Shown here one piece after another: positions 57,353 to 64,000 of a stretch of DNA of 64,000 nucleotides. Below the pieces are notes generated by a model that saw nothing but the letters and a program-made list of their open reading frames with translations, did not search any database and was not told where the DNA came from. The DNA is from Galbula dea. Lineage: Eukaryota > Chordata > Aves > Piciformes > Galbulidae. Both the position numbers and the translations under genes were made by a program. Location of the stretch: contig VWZX01000851.1 of assembly GCA_013399015.1 (NCBI GenBank), forward strand, positions 39,263 through 103,262, written 5' to 3'. Every line of letters begins with the position of its first letter. The first letter of the stretch is position 1.

Positions 57353-59898
57353 TGTTGGGAAAAAAATCTTCCTGTTCAGCTGGGCTTTGACACAGGACAG
57401 AAAGAACAAGCATAGTCCTTCTGGCACTTAAGTTAATGGAATAACCTTCATTCTGAATAAATAAATACTGTCCTTTCCCTTTCACCAAGTGAAAATGATC
57501 ACCAGCCAGCTGTGGTTACATGACTTCACCACAGCTACAGCTTTAAATCACAGTATTGAAATCAAATATCTACTTCATTTAGCTATTCCTTGTGTCAAAA
57601 TGACGGGGAGTAACTGTGTGCATGTACTAGGAAATGCAGTGAGTTTGACTAAATGTTTGTGACCCTTCAGAAAGGAGGATTAGTCATCCATTGGGATGTC
57701 AGTACTAAAGGTCCAGTTGAGTCGATGAAAATAGGTTTGAAAATATGTTTGGAAGCTGTGCTCCCTCAGATGGACTGAGTTTGGTTTTGATTTGGCTACC
57801 AAAATGTGTTTGTTCTTGAGGATGACTTCTCTGTGGCAAAGACTGAATACATCATTTCATTACTTGCTCTTTTCAGTATGATACCCCTCTTGCCTTTCAG
57901 CATTCCTTGTCTTTTTTGTTAAAATCAAGATAGTGGTAGGTGTTAATGAAAGCAAACCAAAACAGTAAGAAAACAAAAAAGTAAGAGTCAGTGGGAATGG
58001 AAGCATGAGAAGAAATGCTAAACTTCTGACCTGCAGTCTTCCTTCACGGGCAAAGTCAAATCTAGCAATCTGGATGACTTGGTACAATGACTTAGGTCTA
58101 GGCAGTTGTCTAAGTTAGGGCACTTTCTCTGGGACATGTCAAATAGTTGTATTGATCTTGGTAGTTAATACACTATAACTCCACTATAATACACCATAGA
58201 TAAAATTAGTTGTTATTTTATGGTAATTTTCTTTCTTCTGTGTTTCTTTGCAGAGGTCAGAAGCATAATTATATGCATGCTTTCAAAAAAGCAGCTCACT
58301 GCAGTCAGTTACTAAATTGCATGAAAAGAAGTACCCCTATCCTTGACTCAGAATTCATGACTCATTCTTCAAACCTTGTAGGAACCTGCTGAGTATATGC
58401 TCAGACCCTCTTTCAGAAAGCTTCTTTTGATCCCATTGCCAGTCAGCCAGTCCTTAATGACCTTGGACAGCAATATACTGCAAAAGAAAAAATGCTTCTG
58501 TGACATTAGCTGGCTAGATTGAACTGCTGAGGAAAAGATAACTGCCAGATGTATTTTGTGTAAGCTGTAAGCTTTGTAGAGTTTACAAGAAAAACAGCAA
58601 ATGCCAACACTGTACATCCACTGCTCACCAAATAGGACATTTGTGCAGTAATTGCTGGGCAAATTAGCATAGATCCATTTAGTGAGCATCTGCTTAATAT
58701 TTTTTGAAATGTAGTTTTTCTCTGATTCTTTGTAGTGGTTTGGTTTGGTCTGGATTTTGTTGATTTGGGTTTTGTTGAGGTTGTTTTTTGTTTTTATGTT
58801 GGCTGATGGGAAATTTAATGGAGAAGTGGTTTTTGATGCACAAGTTGAATTGTTGAGTGGTTATGTTACTAAGTTGAATTCCTGTTCTGATTGGTAGTAG
58901 AACTGAAAATTTCTCACACAGCACTTTAAAATCCTAAGTAACAGGAATATGAATTATCTGGGTGGTCAGTACAGCTTTCATGGTTCCAGTGAAGGGAGGA
59001 ATGATCCCTTGGTAATGTCTTCACCTGATTTGTATCTCAGATAAAGCTGTGCTAGAATTGCAACAGAGGTCACCTTTCAGTAAAAACAAATACTTTTCCA
59101 TTGATTTTGTCACAAAAGCAATAACCTGACTTGTATCAGATTTTAAAGGGGATATATATATATACTTACATATGAAATATATGCACCATGTATGAAATAA
59201 TAATGTATTCTTTATTTCTTTCTTAACAGATATCAGATTACAGTAAAATCTGCCACTTTCATCTGTGGGTAGTTATCCAGAGGTGGCAGTGTAGACCCAA
59301 AGAGGGTTTCTTTACCCAGTGTGCAAAGACCAGTTGACACACCGAGTCGAGATGCTTGTTTTAGTCCAGTTCTGCACAGAAAAGGCTGCTAGGTGGAAAT
59401 TTGCAAAGCTAGCACACTCTTGGCTTAAACAGCAGCAGTTTATGTACAATACACATAACAAACAAACTATGTATGATTGGTTATGTGGTTTTACATCACA
59501 TAAATCTTTGTATGAATGCTCCATCAATTACCTAATTCATTATACTATTACCTAATTTATTATACTGAGGCCATCCTACACTGACATTTAACTTCTCCTC
59601 CTGGAGGTGTGGGTTTTAGTATTTAAATCACCACAGGTTTTGTAGGGGACACCTCAATGATTTGATCTTTGTCCAAATGTGTCTCTGGTTTATGTCAGGA
59701 AACTATAATGAGGCATTAGCTACAAAAGTTGACAGAGTTTTACAGTCTTCAGATACTGCTCTTAATTACTATGTCTTGTTTCTGCTTATTTTACCTTCTG
59801 AGTTCATCCTGTCCTTTAATCTTGAGGGCCTACCATTCTTGTTATCCTGCTTTCAGACCACATCATTATAAACTTCTTCAGACTGGAAGTTTTTAAGT
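57353..59898. other. Unique DNA, nothing recognised
   Basis: G/T-rich stretches lie at 58736-58798 and a TATATATATATA run at 59153-59163. Open frames are short. No gene, RNA or CR1 is recognised. Confidence 0.55.
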
Positions 59899-60458
59899 AC
59901 TGGGATCAGTACTTTTCAATCTATTCATTAACGACCTGGATGAGGGAACAGAGTGTGCTCTCAGCAAGTTTGCTGATGACACTAAACTGGGTGGAGTCGC
60001 TGACACACAGGAGGGTTGTACTGCCATTCAGTGAGACTTAGACAGGCTGGAGAGTTGGGCAGGGAGAAATTTAATGTGATTCTGTAAGGCCAAGTGTCGA
60101 GTCTTGCACCTGGGAAAGACCAACCCCATGTATGAGAATAGGTTGGGGGCTGAGCTGTTGGAGAGCAGTGAAGGGGGAAAGGGATCTGGGGGTCCTGGTG
60201 GATGGAAGGATGACCATGAGCCAGCAGTGTGCTGTTGTGGCCAGGAGGGCCAATGGGATTCTGGGGTGGATTAAAAGGGGTGTGGTTCGTACGTCAGGAG
60301 AGGTTCTTCTTCCTCTTTGCTCTACCCTGGTGAGGCCGCATCTGGAATCTTGTGTCCAGTTCTGGGCCCCTCAGTTGAAGAAGGATAGGGAACAGCTGGA
60401 AAGAGTCCAGCGCAGAGCCACAAAGATGATGAAGGGGCTGGAACATCTTCCTTATGAG
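59899..60458 (+). mobile_element. CR1: CR1 copy cut off by an ambiguous base
   Basis: The copy starts within the reverse transcriptase (TCAATCTATTCATTAACGAC, encoding SIHxRPG/FINDLDEGTECALS depending on frame) and keeps KFADDTKLGGV with FADD at 59969-59980. A TGA near 60034 and another near 60077 break the first part. The frame from 60132 is then open through RDLGVLVDGRMTMSQQCAVV, STLVRPHLESCVQFWAPQLK, ERVQRRATKMMKGLEHLPYE. It stops dead at the N at 60459 with no 3' UTR or octamers, unlike nearly every other CR1 here. Confidence 0.93.
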
Positions 60459-60459
60459 N
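60459..60459. other. Single ambiguous base (N), likely assembly join
   Basis: This is the only N in the window. The sequence is clean CR1 to its left and non-CR1 to its right. That is what a collapsed or mis-joined repeat gap looks like, and the apparent 197-codon frame across it is an artefact. Confidence 0.75.
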
Positions 60460-63025
60460 CTTCTGCCATCAACTGTACAATCTCTTGTCAGCTTAGAACT
60501 GGCCCATCAAATTTTGCGCAACAAATTGGTCATGCTTTGATTTGTGTGTTTATGCTCTGCACACAGGGAGAGATATCAATTGGTTATCAGGTATTTTCTT
60601 CTAGGGGATTAGGTGACTTTTTGAAAAATAATATTAAAATTACTGAAATGATACCTTTTCATTTTAGTAGCCGACTTTATAGATCGTGCAACCTTTTGAA
60701 ATATTGTTTATTGTACTGCCATTAGAAAACTACTGTTGAAATTATTACATTCTGCTCTAATTGGAGGCTGTAGCAGTAGCTTTGATTTTGTTGTTCCAAA
60801 CAGATCTTAATTTTTTTTTAATCCTATCATACCACTACAATGAATACCTGCTCTTAAACTAGTTTCATACTTAAACAAAAATATAATACACTGAATATGG
60901 AAAGACTAATCTGGTTAGTGATATGATTCATTTCAAAATCTAATTTTCAACTGGCATTAATAGATAGTTCAAGTTGTATTGAATACCTTTTATATGAAAA
61001 CAGGAGAGATAATTATTTTGGCTTTGACTTTTAAAAGTCACATGTCTAATGGATAAATAATAGTTTTCCTTTGCTTTCAGTGCAGAGAAGATAAGTCAAC
61101 TTCACAAATTTAAGTGATCCCAAGGATGGAGAGCATTTCAACATAACCTTAGGAAGTTCTGTTATGCATGATGAAGCTTCCACTATTTGAATTGTCCCAT
61201 AATCAATCTTACAGTAGAATTCAACAAGGGAAATGTAAATTAGAAGACTCTACAAAGAAAATAGTTTTGCATCTTGGGTGTCAGACGGCCTCATGTACTG
61301 GTTTCAGAAGATTACAATAAAGTGTACTGAGGAGAGAATACAGGTTATTTATAGAGCCCATGCAGTACTTGGAGTGTGTGGTGAGACACATCTATTAGCT
61401 CTCCTACTTTTTCGACCTAAGAACTTTCTGTACTTATCCATTTGATAAACCAAAGATGAGGTATGAGTTACTGTGACAAATGTATTTGCTTGATCTTTGA
61501 TTTATATTTAATTTAGAGATAAATTTCTGAGAGCTAAGAAATCCCATGGTGGCTGTACTAACACAACTGTATCTACCAAGACATTTCTCTCCTGGATATG
61601 GATGGCCCCTGAACAGAGGTTTCGTGATTTATTTTAAAGTAAATCTTGTGGGGGTGGGGATTGGAGGGGGTATCCTTCTCTGTAATGACACTAGAAAAGT
61701 AGAGTGACTCCTTGTGCTGAGGGGAAAATAACCTTGTACAAGAACTGAAGAAGTGCCAGGAGGGTCTGATGTGGTTCACGTGATCAGACTCTGGCTATGA
61801 AATTGGCTCCTACTCTGGGAGTGTATGTGCCCTGCCCCACAAACATGAACTGCCTTCAGGCCTTGCTAAGACCTTCCCCAGGATCCCTCTTTAAGGTTGG
61901 AACTGGGTGTTCTGGGCCTGGTGCAGGCATTCTGATAGCTACATTGTTGAAATGCATGGTAATGTTTGGTTCGTTGCTTGTGAGAAGAGAGTGGCATCTT
62001 TAGTGAAGGTTTTTACACCTTCCTCTCTGTTGGACAGTAGTAGTAAATTTTGAAATACCATCCTTTAACAGTTACTTCCTTGTGTAATTCCTTGAAAGCT
62101 GAAGCAAGGCTGCCAAAAAAAGGTATCTACTACAAATGCTGGGAAAGAGGTTTGAGCTCTGACAGCAGAGAGGCAAACTGTTTGTGCAGTGTTTGACTTG
62201 CAGCTGGCCACCATAGAGTTTCACCTCTAGCGGAATGGATGCTTCTGTGTTCTAACAGGAGAGGTGAAAGGATAGCTTGTGTGGCTCAAGTTATTCCTCA
62301 GTCCTTCCCATGCGTCAGGAAAGCTATGGTCTAATTAAACTATGCCCTGTGCATCTTTCTTCCCTTGTGACTGGGACAATATCTTTTGCTGCTGTAATAG
62401 TAATCTAGCATCAATGAAAGAAAATGTCAGACACTTTCATGGAACTTCCCAGCAGAACTGAACAAACCATAAATGAGGATGTTGGGGAGAGAAATTCAAC
62501 CTTCAATATATTTAGCAGAGCAAGAGCAAGAATCAATAATCCCTCTTTTATTAAAACTGACTTAGAAGATCTGTTGAGGTTAGCTCAATGGCTTTTCTTT
62601 ATTGTTTCACAGAGTGAGGTATTAAATATTCTGACTGCAAGAAAAACCTTATTCTCTAAGGTCTTACTAAGGGTAACATCTGTAAGCCAACCAAATTTTT
62701 CTTTCTTTCTTACAGATGTCTATTCAGCAAAAATTTACACATTTAGAAACTGAACTTGAAAGAATTACTTTTAAAAGTTGTATGAAGACTTGCAGCTTAT
62801 GTCCTTCTGCCTTTCTGGATTGTATCTCATCTTTTCCTTGTTTTCAGTAATCAGTCAACAGCCTGAGGTCCCAGCCAATCTTCAAGGGCACCTTTGGCTC
62901 TTTATGCCATAGTCCATGAACTGGGGGCGTTGCTGGGCCCCACTATAGCTCCCTTTTAGCCTCTGACCCAGATTTCTTGCCCGTCTTGGAGGCACAGGTC
63001 CTGACCCAAGCTAGGGTCTCAGTGT
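60460..63025. other. Unique DNA, nothing recognised
   Basis: The start may not be truly contiguous with 60458. A weak CR1-like GAATTCAACAAGGGAAATGT with TTTTGCATCTTGGGTG lies near 61210-61280 but is too degraded to call. The plus frame 62424-62753 (109 codons) has no domain I recognise. Confidence 0.5.
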
Positions 63026-63208
63026 GACAGTGGAACAGGTTGCCCAGAGAGGTTGTGGAAACTCCACCCCTGCAAATATTTAGGGCCAGGCTGGATGGGG
63101 CTCTGGTCAACCTGAGCTAGTGGGAAGTGTTCCTGCCAGGCAGGGGGGTTGGAACTAGATGATCTTTGAGGTCCCTTCCAACTCTGGCTATTCTATGATT
63201 CTATGATT
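63026..63208 (+). mobile_element. CR1: CR1 3' end (group B)
   Basis: GACAGTGGAACAGGTTGCCC, then AGAGAGGTTGTGGAAACTCC encodes WNRLPREVVETP of the ORF2 end. The 3' UTR is TGTTCCTGCCAGGCAGGGGG and ends ATTCTATGATTCTATGATT. It is about 183 bp and little decayed. Confidence 0.94.
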
Positions 63209-63715
63209 TACTTGTCCTGGGAGTCTGAAAGACTTGTATGTCCACTAGTTTCACTGTAAGCTGATTTTTCCTATTTACACCTGATATAACCTCAAATCTT
63301 CTGTGCAGTGTTGTGCCTAACCTTGAATTTTGTCTTTAAAGTGCCTTTCACTTTTAATTTATTCTCAGTCTCTCAATCTGTTGACAGTTTCAGTTGTTAG
63401 ATTTTCCAGGTGAACAGATAAAAATAAGCCAATAATACTGTAAAATGCATATGATCTAGCATCCAACTTGTCCTACTGCAATAATCATCTGACAGCTTAG
63501 TCTGCCCTCAAATGAAAAGTGTAATCTAAATGTATGCTTATTTGCAAAAGAAAATCCAATGCCTGAGATCTTGTCCTCAGCCAAGATTTTATCTTTTGTA
63601 ATTTTTCTGGGAAAATGGGAAAAATATGGCATATTTTAGAACTATAAACATGCCATATTGTAAATATTTTAAGAATTTTTAAAAAATTAAAATGCAGTAT
63701 TTTAAATTTGCCCAT
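63209..63715. other. Unique DNA, nothing recognised
   Basis: No coding or repeat motif; the AAGAATTTTTAAAAAATTAAAA patch before 63716 is simple A/T-rich sequence. Confidence 0.55.
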
Positions 63716-64000
63716 CTTAAGTGCATGTACACCGATGCACAAAGCATGAGCAATAAACAAGAGGAGCTGGAAGCCATGATGCTCCAGGATGGCTATGACA
63801 TAGTGGCTCTCACAGAAACATGGTGGGATGCCTCGCATGACTGGAGTGCCTCTATGGATGGCTATAAACTCTTTAGGAAAGACAGACTAGGAAGGAGAGG
63901 AGGTGGGGTGGCCCTGTATGTTAGGAACTGTTATGACTGTGTTGAGTTGCAATATGCTGATGAAAAACGTGGAGTGCATATGGGTCAGGATTAGAACTAA
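63716..64000 (+). mobile_element. CR1: CR1 ORF2 endonuclease N-terminus, runs off the window
   Basis: The frame encodes LKCMYTDAQSMSNKQEELEA, then YDIVALTETWWDASHDWSAS, then GYKLFRKDRLGRRGGGVALY. This is the start of the AP-like endonuclease of CR1 ORF2. The E of TETWW corresponds to the catalytic glutamate in this family. The normal asparagine in the NARS motif reads D (TDAQS), which would affect metal binding. A frameshift near 63967-63972 moves the sequence to VECIWVRIRT in the next frame. ORF1 and 5' UTR are absent to the left, so this copy starts near the beginning of ORF2. It is potentially the longest CR1 of the region, continuing to the right. Confidence 0.92.

Noticed and set aside
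60132..60725. 197-codon frame containing an unknown residue
   Set aside because: It is a CR1 ORF2 fragment fused by the N at 60459 to unrelated sequence, so not a gene.
61205..61285. CR1-like GAATTCAACAAGGG and TTTTGCATCTTGGG
   Set aside because: Two short matches with an unrelated spacer and no flanking CR1 order. Could be chance or too old to support.
1..64000. Search for tRNA, rRNA, CRISPR arrays, operons, prophage or bacterial features
   Set aside because: None seen; the sequence is vertebrate in character throughout.

Overview
The window is vertebrate nuclear DNA, almost certainly from a bird. It is AT-rich and has no bacterial-style gene packing. It is studded with CR1 LINE retrotransposon fragments, recognisable by the terminal ATTCTRTG octamers, the GATCATCTAGTCCAAC-type 3' tip and ORF2 peptides such as GVPQGSVLGP, KFADDTK and NRLPREVVE. 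By hand I count about 34 CR1 segments covering roughly 12 kb, near 19% of the window. That is high for a bird and fits a CR1-rich lineage such as woodpeckers and allies (Piciformes). The lineage is an inference from repeat load, not from a marker gene.

Layout. 1-11 kb: CR1 tips and longer copies at 3.6, 6.7, 7.9-9.2 and 10.3-11.2 kb; the 7.9-9.2 kb copy sits inside an older antisense CR1. 11-17 kb: unique AT-rich DNA with a 55-bp tandem duplication and simple repeats. 17-24 kb: short CR1 3' ends. 24-30.5 kb: mostly unique, with two weak minus-strand exon candidates at 26.5-26.7 and 28.0-28.2 kb. 30.5-41.9 kb: three antisense CR1s and one sense CR1, a 10-bp minisatellite at 38.5 kb, and two unexplained minus-strand open frames. 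41.9-57.4 kb: the densest CR1 cluster, holding an internally deleted endonuclease-bearing copy (47.3-48.5 kb), a second nested insertion (55.0-56.2 kb) and a 220-245-bp inverted repeat (46.9 and 52.4 kb) that is not CR1. 57.4-64 kb: a CR1 cut at the window's only ambiguous base (60459), a short 3' end at 63.0 kb, and the start of a CR1 endonuclease domain running off the right edge.

No host protein-coding gene, tRNA, rRNA or CRISPR could be recognised; the DNA looks intergenic or deep intronic. The only identifiable coding capacity is broken CR1 ORF2 (AP-like endonuclease plus reverse transcriptase). No complete CR1 is present. The 3' ends fall into about six groups, called here A (ends CTCCTAATATTCTGTG), B (GTGTCCCTGCCAGGCAGG), C (CTATCGGTTGGACTAG, CAACCGTAATGATTC), D (TGATCTCCAGAGGTCCC), E (TTAGACACATGG, CTCAGGATATTCTGTG) and F (older; CTAACACCACCATGCCC when read antisense). 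These letters are mine, not database names.
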